Shown here: piece after piece, positions 6,858 through 15,709 of the stretch | Layout: each line of letters starts with the position of its first letter | How positions within the stretch are numbered: the stretch's first letter is position 1 | Assembly (NCBI GenBank): GCA_002448445.1 | Contig: DJYC01000049.1 | Location: 24,215 to 65,313, forward strand | DNA: 41,099 nt | From: Treponema sp. UBA6988 | GTDB taxonomy: Bacteria; Spirochaetota; Spirochaetia; Treponematales; Treponemataceae | Reading direction: 5' to 3' | Position numbers and translations under genes: made by a program | The notes under the pieces: generated by a model | What the model saw: the letters and a program-made list of their open reading frames with translations, nothing else | Databases searched by the model: none | Told to the model about the DNA's origin: nothing

Positions 6858-6935
6858 GATTCCGAATCCACATTTGTAGCAAGTGCGTGCGACACATTCG
6901 TAGCAAGTGCGTGCGAATGTGGCGTAGCGTTCGGA
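6858..6935. repeat. Palindromic repeat related to the interior of the guaA-side MITE
   Basis: ccgaatccacat...atgtggcgtagcgttcgg forms a long hairpin and contains a direct duplication of gtagcaagtgcgtgcga. The same hairpin occurs once at 2744-2795. It lies between the cyclase stop and the small peptide gene. Confidence 0.7.
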
Positions 6936-6962
6936 ATAACACCTTATGCAATATTCAGCATA

Positions 6963-9203
6963 CTATTTGCTGGTGGCAATCCAACGGCCGTCCCAGTCCG
7001 CATCTGGCGGGGTGGCAATGAATTCCGTGCATTTTTCAAGATAATTCTTGGCGGCTGCATCACTTTGGGCTATGCTTTGGAAAAGTTCCTTGGCTTTTGC
7101 AAAGTTTGCGCTGTAGAATTCCTTTAGGGCTTCTGCAAAGGTTTCAAGCTCCACTTCCCTCTTTGCAAAGACGGTGGGAGACATTGGCTCAAAAACCGTG
7201 ACCGCTTCTTTTTTGCCAACGACCTGAAGCTTGGCAAGTTCCCTGAATTTTAGCTTTGTGCCGTGCTCTACCGCGGCATTTTTTGTTTCCGCGGAACACA
7301 TGGTGTAGGTTCCAAATGCCTTGTTCTGGCCTTCTAGACGGGCCGCAAGGTTTACGCTGTCGCCGAGCATTGTGTAGTTGAACCTCATGCGGGATCCCAT
7401 GTTTCCTACGACCGCGTACCCCGTGTTAAGACCGATGCGCTGCTTTACGCTCTTGTGGGAAATCTTTACGAGCTCTTCCTGCATCTCATCGAGCCTTTCC
7501 TGGCAGCGGATTGCAGCTTCCACTGCCCTAAGGGCATGGTCTTCCTGGTCTGTTGGGGCGTTCCAAAAGGCAATTATTGCATCGCCCTCGTACTTGTCTA
7601 TTGTTCCTCCGCTGTTCATTATAACATCGGACATTTCGCTTGTGTATTCATTCAAAAACGCGGTTAGTTCTGCAGGGTCAAGGCCTTCGCTTATGCTGGT
7701 AAAGCCCTGTACGTCGGAAAAGTAGCATGTTATCTGCTTGCGCTCTCCACCCAGCTTTAGCTTTGCGGGGTCTGCAACAAGTTCATCTATAACGATGGGG
7801 CTAAGGTACTGGCTGAATGCGGTTTTGATGTACTTCTTCTGCCTGCCTTCGGAAAAATATCCTGCGGCGGTTGAAGATGCAAAAGAAAGTATGAAGGCTG
7901 CAACAGGTGCAACAAGGGCAATCCATATTCCCCATGCAAAAAGGGCGTAGCAGATGCCAACGTAAAGGACAAGCGGTAAGACAAAGCCCATTGCGGTAAG
8001 GGCAAAGGCGGCGCTTCTTTTCTTTACTACGGAAACAAGCAGTATGAAGGCTGCACCTAGAAAAGCCATTACTGCCGTTAAGACGGAAGTTGTTAGGGGT
8101 GTGTTTGCATTCTTTATCTGGTTGCCGTTAAGCAGGGTGTCCAGCAAGGAAACGTGCACTCCCATGCCTGGGTACATCTGGGAAACTGGCGTGCTGCAAA
8201 TATCAAATAGGCCTGGTGCGTATACACCTACAAAGACAGACATGCCCTCGAAGTCTTCTGGGGAAAGAAGGTCGCTTTCTTCTTCTACTTCTTCTTCGCT
8301 TTCGTCAGAATCTTCTAAATTGCCATCATCCGAATTGCCATCGCTTGCGTTGCCATCATCAGAATTGCCATCGCTTGAATCAAGAAGGCTTGCACTTTCA
8401 TTGCCAGCGTTAGCATCGCCAGCGTTAACATCGTCTGCTTTTTCCGCATCAAGGCTAACATCACCAGCGTTGCCGGCATCCACTCCAGCAGCAGCCCTGT
8501 AGCTTTGAAGAATCTGCATTGCGCTGTAGGGAATGTAGTCGTTGAGGCTTTTGGTAAAGCGGAGGTTTACGGTCTCGCCAGCTTCTATTTTTTGCCTAAG
8601 TTCTTCACGGGTAGCTTCTCCTGCCGCAACAAGGGGAGCAGTTCCCAACTGGGGAAATACATTGCCGTCCAGAACAAAGCCGTAACGGTTGCGCCTTACA
8701 ACGGTGTCAAAGTCCTTAGCGCTAACAACGCTGGAAAGGATTCCCGCAGACTGTCGAAGCTCCGGAATCGGATAGACCGCATGAACATTATCCGGGTCAT
8801 CTTCCAAAAAATGAACTGCAAGTGCCGTCCTTCCAAATTCCCTGTTTGCGCTGGCAAAGGATTCATCGTCTTCCTTGCCATAGACGGAGGGCTCCGTGTA
8901 CATCATATCGAATGCCACGCAGTTTGCATTTCCCATGTTAAAGAAACGCACCATGTCTCCGTAAGAAGAGCGCGGCCAGGGCCAAGACCAGCCAAGGTTT
9001 TCCTTAGCCCAGTCAAGGCTGTCCTGGTCTATGATTACTACGGCAATATTTTCGTCAGCCTTGAACAAACCCGCAGTTCTTGCCATTCTTCCGTCGTACG
9101 ATTTGTATTCCAGAAATCTGAACAGTCCAAGCAGGTTCATCAGTGTGCAGAATGCAAAGACCAGCACGCTTACAAGGCAACACCTAAGGAACAATTTCTT
9201 CAT
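6963..9203 (-). CDS. CHASE2-domain membrane adenylate/guanylate cyclase
   Basis: A 746-residue class III nucleotide cyclase that makes a cyclic nucleotide, probably cAMP, in response to a periplasmic signal. Residues 7-27 are a transmembrane anchor. A CHASE2 sensor follows to about 355. Three or so membrane segments lie at about 370-450. The catalytic domain at 485-650 keeps metal-binding Asp497 (YFSDVQGF) and Asp541, Lys537 and Asp615 at base-recognition positions, and Asn618/Arg622 in VNLAARLEG. An acidic, repetitive insert at about residues 240-314, rich in DGNSDDGN words, interrupts the sensor. The start has only a weak GGA eight bases upstream. A short tail follows the cyclase fold. No partner gene is in the operon. 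Confidence 0.92.
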   Translation of the reverse strand: MKKLFLRCCLVSVLVFAFCTLMNLLGLFRFLEYKSYDGRMARTAGLFKADENIAVVIIDQDSLDWAKENLGWSWPWPRSSYGDMVRFFNMGNANCVAFDMMYTEPSVYGKEDDESFASANREFGRTALAVHFLEDDPDNVHAVYPIPELRQSAGILSSVVSAKDFDTVVRRNRYGFVLDGNVFPQLGTAPLVAAGEATREELRQKIEAGETVNLRFTKSLNDYIPYSAMQILQSYRAAAGVDAGNAGDVSLDAEKADDVNAGDANAGNESASLLDSSDGNSDDGNASDGNSDDGNLEDSDESEEEVEEESDLLSPEDFEGMSVFVGVYAPGLFDICSTPVSQMYPGMGVHVSLLDTLLNGNQIKNANTPLTTSVLTAVMAFLGAAFILLVSVVKKRSAAFALTAMGFVLPLVLYVGICYALFAWGIWIALVAPVAAFILSFASSTAAGYFSEGRQKKYIKTAFSQYLSPIVIDELVADPAKLKLGGERKQITCYFSDVQGFTSISEGLDPAELTAFLNEYTSEMSDVIMNSGGTIDKYEGDAIIAFWNAPTDQEDHALRAVEAAIRCQERLDEMQEELVKISHKSVKQRIGLNTGYAVVGNMGSRMRFNYTMLGDSVNLAARLEGQNKAFGTYTMCSAETKNAAVEHGTKLKFRELAKLQVVGKKEAVTVFEPMSPTVFAKREVELETFAEALKEFYSANFAKAKELFQSIAQSDAAAKNYLEKCTEFIATPPDADWDGRWIATSK
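8262..8486 (-). repeat. Low-complexity repeat inside the cyclase sensor domain
   Basis: The DNA repeats variants of ttgccatcatc and ttgccatcgctt in frame and encodes an Asp/Asn/Gly/Ser-rich stretch followed by a Glu-rich stretch. Such runs can change length by slippage without breaking the reading frame. Confidence 0.75.
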
Positions 9204-9251
9204 ATATAAATCCGTTTAAGCCTAGGAATATAAGTGCAAGCTATGTGCAAG

Positions 9252-10277
9252 CTATTTTATGGAAGACATTGCAGCCTTAAAACGTGCCTCACGCTGGGCG
9301 GAATTGTCTTTCTTTACCTTTCTCTTTGCGGCTATTACGCTTGCCTTTACGGAAGCCTTCCTTGACTTTGGAGAAGGATGGGTCTTTCCAATACCAGTGT
9401 CCTTGCTGCCAAGCTTCTTTTCCAGAACGTCAAGCATCTCCGTCATTGCATCGGGATTGTAGCCTGCCGCAGCCATAAGCTCTACCGCACGGGAATCAGC
9501 CTCGTATTCAGCCTTTTTTGAATAGCCAGAATTTACCAGTGTGTCCGTAAGCGAATCCGCTACCGTAGAGAAAGACTTTGTTACGTCCTTAGTTCCCTTG
9601 GTGGCAATCGTTCCTGTAGTACCCACAACAGAAAGAAGGGCATCCGCTGAACGAGACGTCTTTATAGACTTTGTGGCATGCTTTAGCTGAATGTGGGAAA
9701 CCTCGTGGGCAATTACAGCCGCAAGCTGATCCTCGCTTTCCGTAGCCTTTACAAGACCTCTGGAAATAAGAATGTGACCTCCCGGAGTTGAAACCGCATT
9801 AAGCGCGTCTGAGTCAATAAGAGCCACATGGTAGCCATTGTAAAGTTCAGGCTGGTCAGAATTGATGACTATAGCCTGGCAAATCTGGTTAAGGTAAAAC
9901 TCCACGGAAGACTTGTTCCTTGCCCGCGGTGTTCCAGAAAGAATCTTTGCGGCAACGGCACGGCCAATGTAGTACTCCTGCTCCGGAGTTATCTCTTCTG
10001 CAGCCTTGGAAACCTTTTCGCTTGTAGTCTTAATGGAATCAGACATTGTCTGGTTGTCTTCTGACTGGGGGTCAAAGGTTTCATCAATAACATCCGTAAC
10101 CTTCTGGGCCTTTTCGTTAATCTTTTCGGAAACAGAAGAAGCCTTTTCGTTCACCTTGTCAAGCTTGCCCTTAAGGCTGTCTGCCCAACCCGCCGCAAAA
10201 AGACTTTCAGATGTAAATAAAATGGCAAAAGCCACCAGCGATATTTTTAGCGTATTAAGTCCAACATTTTTTTTCAT
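9252..10277 (-). CDS. M48-family zinc metalloprotease, secreted
   Basis: A 341-residue protein with a signal peptide ending near residue 29 (SLFAAG), then a Lys/Glu-rich coiled region (residues 35-95). The peptidase M48 domain has HEVSH (His191, Glu192, His195) and the third zinc ligand Glu257 in EYEAD. It resembles the periplasmic BepA/LoiP group, which degrades misfolded outer-membrane proteins, but has no TPR tail; it ends in a basic region. An AAAGGA site lies nine bases before the ATG. It lies 38 bases downstream of the SH3 protein gene, so the two probably form an operon for envelope maintenance. Confidence 0.9.
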   Translation of the reverse strand: MKKNVGLNTLKISLVAFAILFTSESLFAAGWADSLKGKLDKVNEKASSVSEKINEKAQKVTDVIDETFDPQSEDNQTMSDSIKTTSEKVSKAAEEITPEQEYYIGRAVAAKILSGTPRARNKSSVEFYLNQICQAIVINSDQPELYNGYHVALIDSDALNAVSTPGGHILISRGLVKATESEDQLAAVIAHEVSHIQLKHATKSIKTSRSADALLSVVGTTGTIATKGTKDVTKSFSTVADSLTDTLVNSGYSKKAEYEADSRAVELMAAAGYNPDAMTEMLDVLEKKLGSKDTGIGKTHPSPKSRKASVKASVIAAKRKVKKDNSAQREARFKAAMSSIK

Positions 10278-10315
10278 ATAAATTCATCCTTTAAATTCAT
10301 CCGTGTAAAACAGAA

Positions 10316-10768
10316 CTATTCACCCTTGTTGAGTGAACCTTCAATAAGGAAATTTGCCTCTTGGCTTGCAGGAACAGTTATTGTTTCTATCTTGTCCACA
10401 GAAGCATAGTCCGTACCGGAGGAATTTTTGTAGCTGTTTTCTATTTCCTGGGTAAAGCCCTTTCCCGCCAAAGAAATTTCTTTTGCGCTGGCATTTGCCT
10501 TGGATGAAGAAGCCGTAATCTTTTTCTTTGTAAGGCTGGATGTTGCAATCCATCCCGTTGAAGAACCGCTTTTTACCTGAGTCCATTTACCGTCAGTCTT
10601 AACAACCGACACCTGCGTTCCGTAATCTACAGTAGTTACCGTCTTTGCAAAATAAGACGGTGAATTTTTCAACTCTGCGTTCTGCACTGCGACATAAAGC
10701 TTTGAAGCCGCAAACACCGGCAGCACCGCGACCATTACACTTAGAAATAAAACTGTTAATCTTCTCAT
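10316..10768 (-). CDS. Secreted bacterial SH3-domain protein
   Basis: 150 residues: a signal peptide (to about residue 20, VFAA), then an SH3b domain at about 23-80 (VAVQNAELKNSPSYFAKTV...GWIATSSL), then a Ser/Lys linker and a C-terminal segment with no known motif. SH3b domains commonly bind cell-wall peptides, so a periplasmic role is likely. It is the first gene of a probable two-gene unit with the M48 protease. The promoter lies so close to the ATG that the mRNA should start at the start codon. There is no ribosome site. Confidence 0.82.
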   Translation of the reverse strand: MRRLTVLFLSVMVAVLPVFAASKLYVAVQNAELKNSPSYFAKTVTTVDYGTQVSVVKTDGKWTQVKSGSSTGWIATSSLTKKKITASSSKANASAKEISLAGKGFTQEIENSYKNSSGTDYASVDKIETITVPASQEANFLIEGSLNKGE

Positions 10769-10775
10769 ATAATAT

Positions 10776-10804
10776 AGTATATGCTATTTAAAAGAACAAA
10801 ACAA
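10776..10804 (-). promoter_or_regulatory. Promoter of the SH3/M48 unit, leaderless
   Basis: Minus-strand TTGTTT (10799-10804), 17 bases and TATACT (10776-10781). Seven A/T bases separate it from the ATG at 10768. Confidence 0.65.
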
Positions 10805-10849
10805 CCTTGATTTTTAATTTTCCTTGTTTTTTGGAGCACATTCCTCTGT

Positions 10850-11150
10850 AAAACTGCCCCTTCGGGGGCTCTTCGTGTTACGGGCTTTCCGGGGCTTGCC
10901 CTCCCGGCCGGTACCCTTCGGGTACGCACTCCGTGCCCCCTCCAATCCCGGCTAGGTTGCTTTTGAAATTCTGCATGCTGCTAAGCCGCCTACCCTGAAA
11001 AACCCCTCCGTGGATTTTTTCAGGGATTGCAGAATCGCTTCGCAATTCTGCAGGTTGCTAAGTCGCAATCTCTGAAAAAATCCTTCCATGGATTTTTTCA
11101 GAGATTGCAGAATCGCTACGCAATTCTGCACGCGCTAAGTCGCCATCCAT
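10850..11150 (-). repeat. Dispersed modular palindromic element with tandem hairpins
   Basis: Fills most of the 10769-11320 gap. A reverse core copy (10855-10965) adjoins a run of hairpins: CCCTGAAAAA/TTTTTTCAGGG (10993-11025), TGCAGAAT/AATTCTGCA (11028-11052) and a perfect 17-base-pair stem at 11067-11083 / 11090-11106 with loop TTCCAT. A further TGCAGAAT-type hairpin ends near 11130. No gene is evident. Confidence 0.75.
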
Positions 11151-11320
11151 GGCTCTATATTCCTTGGCAAGAAAGGGCTAAATTCCCTCATTGGCTCTAT
11201 AATAATTGGTAAGTAAGAGAAAATAACTCCAGCTTCTTTTATTCCTAAACAAAAAATATTCGCATTTGTGTCAGATTTTGAATTTCTTCTGCATATATAT
11301 AGTATAGAGGAAATTATATC

Positions 11321-12263
11321 ATGCCAAATATTTCAAAAAAATCTTTCCACATCTTAAACCCCCGCCTTGACCCTAACTTTAAGGCCATATTTACCCAGAA
11401 CACGCAGGCCTCAAAGATTGCGCTAAAGTCCTTCCTTTCAGCGGCAATCGGTAGGGATGTAAAGGAAGTCACGGTCGTTCAGAATGAGGATGCCCGCTTC
11501 TACAAATTCCAGCGGGCTGTGGACTACGACATTAACTGCGAGTTTTCGGACGGGACCAAGGCCCAGGTTGAGATGCAGGGCTTTGACCAGCAGTACGACT
11601 ACGGTAAGCGTGCTGAATACTATGCGGCGCGCCTTGTCTCTTCCGTGATGGAGGTTGGTGATGAGTGTCAGTTTTCAGATTTGCCCTATGGTTTTAAGAT
11701 AGAAATTGAATGTAAACAAAAAGTCCGGGTTCTTAGGGCGGTAGCCCTAAGCCGTGCCGGAAAAGGGAGGGGTCTAAGGGGAGGGGAAAACATCGCTTCG
11801 GAGTAGGGGTTTTCCCCTCCCCTTTGTTTGGGGTGCAAGGGACTCCCTTGACAATCTGCCCAGATGGTGTAAATTCTTAAAGGAAGCGGACAATCCTGGG
11901 AGCCAGGATTTGATAAGGGCGATAGTGGAGTCGGAGGACGGCATAATGAAGGCAAGCGATACTCTTAAAAACATAAGCGATGACGGCTGGCGCTGGGTAA
12001 TACAGGGGCAAATCGAAGGAAAAAAGCGCGACTACACAAGCGGCCTCCTGGCGGCAGAAAGGCGGGGTCGTGCAGCAGGTCTTGAGCAAGGAATAAAAGA
12101 AGGTCTTGAAAAGGGCATAGAGCAAGGACTTGAACAAGGCATGCATCAAAATGCAATTGAGACTGCAAAAAAGTTACTGGCAGAAGATATTGCTCCCGAA
12201 ATGATTGCAAAGTGCTGTTCTCTTCCGCTGGAAGAAGTCCTTAAGTTAAAAACCGAAAGCTAA
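11321..12263 (+). pseudogene. Rpn-family PD-(D/E)XK nuclease, disrupted
   Basis: The N-terminal piece (11321-about 11720, AGAGGA site before the ATG) matches Rpn/transposase_31-type proteins: LDPNFKAIFTQNTQASKIALKSFL, then VDYDINCEFSDGTKAQVEMQ, which holds the D...ExQ nuclease core. The frame then runs into palindromic DNA and stops at 11806. The C-terminal part resumes in another frame from about 11850 (NLPRWCKFLKEADNPG) to 12263 and has the family's EQG/EKG-repeat tail. Compared with relatives, about 60 residues between the pieces are missing. Rpn proteins are recombination-promoting nucleases. The open frame from TTG 11910 is the broken tail, not a separate gene. Confidence 0.85.
11733..11850. 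repeat. GC-rich palindromic cassette inside the nuclease pseudogene
   Basis: Three perfect palindromes lie in a row: TTAGGGC-GGTA-GCCCTAA (11733-11750), a 16-base-pair stem of AAGGGGAGGGGAAAAC (11776-11791) with its complement at 11809-11824, and CAAGGGACTCCCTTG (11836-11850). Confidence 0.8.
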
Positions 12264-12284
12264 AAGCCCAAAACTGGATTTTTT

Positions 12285-12600
12285 TTAAGGCCGTATTGCT
12301 CAACATATCGCGATACGCCTACGCCACCGTGGAGGGGCAGTTAGTTAAAAATTGCCTCCTTGCAATTTTTTACCATGAGTTTTCTGCGAAAACGCACCTG
12401 TTTTTTATGCCAATAAATGACGCGCCCTCCTTGGCGCTACTTTTTTACATTTAATAGTTGCCCCCCCGGTTCTCGCAACGAAGTTTCAAGCGAAGGCGAT
12501 GACGAGAGGCACTTCCCGTCGGGTTTGTCAGGGAATAAATGTTAGAGCAAAGAGGGCTTGCGTCCATAAAAGTCCCGTCCATAAAAACTACCGCCAATGC
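12285..12600. repeat. Dispersed modular palindromic element, second-module type
   Basis: Covers the gap between the nuclease remnant and purM. It begins with catatcgcgatacgcctac, also present inverted at 15795-15830. A hairpin of AAAAATTGC (12347-12370) follows, then a gagttttc word, gcgccctccttggcgcta, and cgtccataaaagt. The same order of words occurs at 16430-16660. Confidence 0.7.
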
Positions 12601-12606
12601 TTTCCC

Positions 12607-12636
12607 TTGAAAAAGCATGGTTAATTTTGCTATAAT
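12607..12636 (+). promoter_or_regulatory. purM promoter
   Basis: TTGAAA (12607-12612), 18 bases and TATAAT (12631-12636) with an extended TGC. The start would fall near 12643, leaving a leader of about 23 bases that contains AAAGAGG. This is a conventional leader, unlike that of purE or guaA. Confidence 0.75.
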
Positions 12637-12665
12637 ACGCATATAAAATTCCAAAGAGGTAAATT

Positions 12666-13775
12666 ATGGCAGTTGATTACAAGAAAGCCGGTGTTGACGT
12701 AAACGAAGGCTACCGTGCTGTTGACCGTTACAAGAAGGAAAGCGCACGCGCAAAGGTACCAGGACTTCTTACTGATTTAGGCGCATTCAACGGAATGTTT
12801 GCTCTTCCCAAGGGCTTAAAGAATCCCGTTGTTGTAAGCGGAACTGACGGCGTTGGCACAAAGCTTGACATTGCCTTTGCTCTAAAAAAATACGACACTG
12901 TAGGAATTGACTGCGTTGCCATGAGTGTAAACGACATACTCTGCTCTGGCGTTCAGACATCATTCTTTCTTGACTATATTGCCTGCGGTAAGCTTGATGC
13001 AAAAATTGCCGGTGAACTTGTAAAAGGCGTAACCGACGGCTGCGTAGAAACAGGTTGTGCCCTTCTAGGCGGTGAGACTGCTGAAATGCCCGGCTTCTAC
13101 GATGAAGGCAAGTACGACCTTGCAGGCTTTGGCGTTGGCTTTGCAGACAAGAGCCAGATTATTAGCGGTGCAAAGATAAAAGAAGGCGACGTTCTTATTG
13201 GACTTTCTTCCACAGGCCCCCACTCAAACGGTTTTTCACTAATCAGAAAGCTTGTAAAGAACTTTAACGCCCCCTATGCCCCCGCAGGAAAAGCTGGCAG
13301 AAAGACAATCGGAGAAGTCCTGCTTACACCTACCCGCATCTACGTAAAGCCTGTAATGGAAGCCCTTAAGAAATTCCCCGGTTCTGTCCACGGAATGGTT
13401 CACGTAACAGGCGGCGGCTTCTACGAAAATCTTCCCCGCATGTACCCCCACGCAAAAGAGGGCAAGAAGCAGCTTTGCTCCGTAATCAAAAACGGCAGCT
13501 GGGAAGTGCCGGAAATCTTTGATGAACTTGTCCGTCTTGGAGCAGACAAAAAGAACATGTACTCCACCTTCAACATGGGAATTGGATTTGTGCTGGCGGT
13601 TAGCAAGAAAGAGGCGGATTCAGTACTGGCTTTCTTTAACAAGACCGCAAAGAAGTACCACAAGGCTGGAATCCCGGACATGAAGGCTTACAAGATTGGC
13701 TACGTTGGACACACAGACAAGGTTATAAAGGGAGAATTCAAGGGCAACAAAGAAATGACCCGCTTTGAAGACTAA
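12666..13775 (+). CDS. purM: Phosphoribosylformylglycinamidine cyclo-ligase (AIR synthetase)
   Basis: Makes aminoimidazole ribotide from FGAM and ATP, just before the PurE step of purine synthesis. 369 residues, the usual size or slightly longer. The typical motifs are present in order: DYKKAGVDVNEG at the N-terminus, GTDGVGTKL near residue 60, MSVNDILCSG near 95, LLGGETAEMPGFY near 140, GLSSTGPHSNGFSLIR near 185 and the MVHVTGGGFYENLPR segment near 245. An AAAGAGG site precedes the ATG. It stands alone and is convergent with groL, with which it shares a terminator. Confidence 0.95.
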   Translation: MAVDYKKAGVDVNEGYRAVDRYKKESARAKVPGLLTDLGAFNGMFALPKGLKNPVVVSGTDGVGTKLDIAFALKKYDTVGIDCVAMSVNDILCSGVQTSFFLDYIACGKLDAKIAGELVKGVTDGCVETGCALLGGETAEMPGFYDEGKYDLAGFGVGFADKSQIISGAKIKEGDVLIGLSSTGPHSNGFSLIRKLVKNFNAPYAPAGKAGRKTIGEVLLTPTRIYVKPVMEALKKFPGSVHGMVHVTGGGFYENLPRMYPHAKEGKKQLCSVIKNGSWEVPEIFDELVRLGADKKNMYSTFNMGIGFVLAVSKKEADSVLAFFNKTAKKYHKAGIPDMKAYKIGYVGHTDKVIKGEFKGNKEMTRFED

Positions 13776-13840
13776 AGAAAGGAAACCTCGGAAAACTTCC
13801 CCTTAGAAGAGGTTCCCGACAGGCATTTTTGCCAAAATAA

Positions 13841-13906
13841 AAGCCACCCTTGGCATTTGAAGGCATATTGGATAGCGCTTCTTTTGCCAAGGGTGGCTCT
13901 TTTTTG
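13841..13906. terminator. Bidirectional terminator between purM and groL
   Basis: AGCCACCCTTGGCA (from 13842) pairs with TGCCAAGGGTGGCT (ending near 13898). A T-run follows on the plus strand (cttttttg), and on the minus strand the hairpin is followed by ttttattttggc. Confidence 0.88.
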
Positions 13907-13923
13907 TATCTTACTCTAGCTTA

Positions 13924-15546
13924 TTAGTAGCCCATGTCTGGAGCAGGAGCTGCCGCAGGTGCCGGAGGTTCTGGAATGTCTGTGATTGCACATTCTGTAG
14001 TAAGGAGCATTCCTGCAACAGAAGCGGCATTCTGCAAAGCGCAGCGGGTTACCTTAGCCGGGTCAATAATACCAGCGTCCATCATGTTAACCCATTCGTC
14101 CTTTGCTGCATTGTAGCCAACACCAGCCTTTTCGTTCTTAGCCTTGTCTGCAATAACAGCACCGTCTACGCCTGCATTCTCTGCAATCTGGCGGATTGGT
14201 TCTTCAAGTGCCCTCTTAACAATCTTAAAGCCAACCTTTTCGTCTTCTGTAAGGTTTGCCTTTGACTCGTCAAGGGACTTGCTTGCTTCAATAAGGGCAA
14301 TTCCACCACCGCATACAATGCCTTCTTCAAGGGCAGCGCGTGTTGCGGCAAGAGTGTCTTCTACGCGGAATTTCTTTTCCTTCATCTCTGTTTCTGTGAT
14401 TGCACCAATGCTGATTACTGCAACTCCACCAGAAAGCTTTGCAAGGCGTTCCTTGAGCTTTTCCTTGTCGTAGTCGGAAGTAGACTTTTCAATCTGCTTC
14501 TTGATTTCTGCAACGCGGTCAGCAATAACTTTCTTGTCGCCAGAACCGTCAACGATTGTTGTGTTGTCCTTGTCAATCTTAACGGACTTTGCGGTACCAA
14601 GATCTGTAAGCTCAACAGAGTCAAGCTTGAGGCCCATTTCCTTAGTAATAACCTTTCCGCCAGTAAGAATAGCGATGTCCTGAAGCATTTCCTTGCGCCT
14701 GTCGCCAAAGCCAGGAGCCTTTACTGCGCAGCACTTGATTGTTCCGCGGAGTGAGTTTACAACGAGTGTTGTAAGGGCTTCACCGTCAACGTCTTCTGCA
14801 ATGATGAGCAAAGCGCGGCCAGAATTTGCAACCTTTTCAAGAATTGGCAGCAAATCCTTCATTGTAGAAATCTTTTCGTCGTGGATAAGAATGTATGGAT
14901 TTTCAAAAGTGCATTCCATGCGCTCGCGGTCGTTTACAAAGTAAGCGTTTACGTAGCCACGGTCAAACTGCATACCTTCAACAGTCTTAACGGTTGTGTC
15001 CATGTTCTTGGACTCTTCAACTGTAATAACACCGTCTTTGCCAACCTTTTCAATGGCTTCTGCAAGGATTTTACCAATCTCCGGATCGTTGTTTGCAGAA
15101 ATTGTTGCAACGTGGGTAATATCATCGTTGCCCTTAACTGCACGGCTTGACTTCTTTACGGCTTCAACTGCGATGGCTGTAGCCTTGTCTATACCGCGCT
15201 TGATTTCTATAGGTGTCATACCGGCAGAAACAGCCTTGAGGCCTTCGCGTACGATTGCATAGGCAAGAACTGTAGCTGTTGTTGTACCGTCACCAGCAAC
15301 GTCATTTGTCTTGGAAGCAACTTCGCGTACAAGTTGGGCTCCCATGTTTTCGAATGGGTCCTTAAGTTCAACTTCTTTTGCAACGCTTACGCCGTCCTTT
15401 GTGATTGTAGGTGCGCCGTATTTTTTGTCTAGCATAACAAGGCGGCCGCAGGGACCGAGCGTAACTTTTACAGCCTGGGCAATCTGTTCAACCCCGCTCA
15501 GCATCTTCTTGCGGGCTTCTTCATTGTAAATCAATTGTTTAGCCAT
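13924..15546 (-). CDS. groL: Chaperonin GroEL (60 kDa)
   Basis: 540 residues, full length, cytoplasmic folding chaperonin. The expected motifs are present: LGPCGRLVMLDKKYGAPTITKDG near the N-terminus, GDGTTTATVLAYAIV (the ATP site Asp near residue 86), and VEEGIVCGGG-like EEGIVCGGGIAL near residue 405. The tail is Pro/Ala-rich and ends DMGY, not the usual GGM repeat. No groS (co-chaperonin) gene is beside it. The ribosome site is AGGAG ten bases before the ATG. Upstream I see no CIRCE operator; an imperfect inverted repeat lies at 15564-15600. Confidence 0.97.
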   Translation of the reverse strand: MAKQLIYNEEARKKMLSGVEQIAQAVKVTLGPCGRLVMLDKKYGAPTITKDGVSVAKEVELKDPFENMGAQLVREVASKTNDVAGDGTTTATVLAYAIVREGLKAVSAGMTPIEIKRGIDKATAIAVEAVKKSSRAVKGNDDITHVATISANNDPEIGKILAEAIEKVGKDGVITVEESKNMDTTVKTVEGMQFDRGYVNAYFVNDRERMECTFENPYILIHDEKISTMKDLLPILEKVANSGRALLIIAEDVDGEALTTLVVNSLRGTIKCCAVKAPGFGDRRKEMLQDIAILTGGKVITKEMGLKLDSVELTDLGTAKSVKIDKDNTTIVDGSGDKKVIADRVAEIKKQIEKSTSDYDKEKLKERLAKLSGGVAVISIGAITETEMKEKKFRVEDTLAATRAALEEGIVCGGGIALIEASKSLDESKANLTEDEKVGFKIVKRALEEPIRQIAENAGVDGAVIADKAKNEKAGVGYNAAKDEWVNMMDAGIIDPAKVTRCALQNAASVAGMLLTTECAITDIPEPPAPAAAPAPDMGY

Positions 15547-15563
15547 TTTCTTACAACTCCTAT

Positions 15564-15600
15564 AATTAAAGCGCCATTTCCACTTGGGGAAGGCGTAATT
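15564..15600. promoter_or_regulatory. Imperfect inverted repeat upstream of groL
   Basis: AATTAAAGCGCC (15564-15575) faces GGCGTAATT (15592-15600). It lies between the A/T-rich promoter region and the groL ribosome site. It might be an operator, but no known regulator motif matches. Confidence 0.35.
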
Positions 15601-15709
15601 TCTTTTGTTTACTATATAAAATACAAAAAAAAATGAGCTTTCGGCAAGTCTTTTGTGAAATTTTTATCTTTTTTGGACGGTGCTTTTACCGGCTCTACCA
15701 TTTTGTTTT

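Noticed and set aside
8505..9209. A 234-codon plus-strand frame opposite the adenylate cyclase
   Set aside because: It is antisense to a gene with intact catalytic motifs and has no ribosome site or recognisable domain.
9204..9252. A leaderless promoter for the adenylate cyclase
   Set aside because: The upstream region is A/T-rich, but no -10/-35 pair with acceptable spacing was found. The duplicated gcaagctat word at 9236-9253 is too short to interpret.
11910..12263. A separate small gene starting at TTG 11910
   Set aside because: The frame is open upstream with family-specific sequence (RWCKFLKEADNPG), so it is the broken tail of the nuclease.
15547..15640. A CIRCE operator upstream of groL
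   Set aside because: No TTAGCACTC-N9-GAGTGCTAA pattern is present; only a weak AATTA/TAATT-type inverted repeat is seen.
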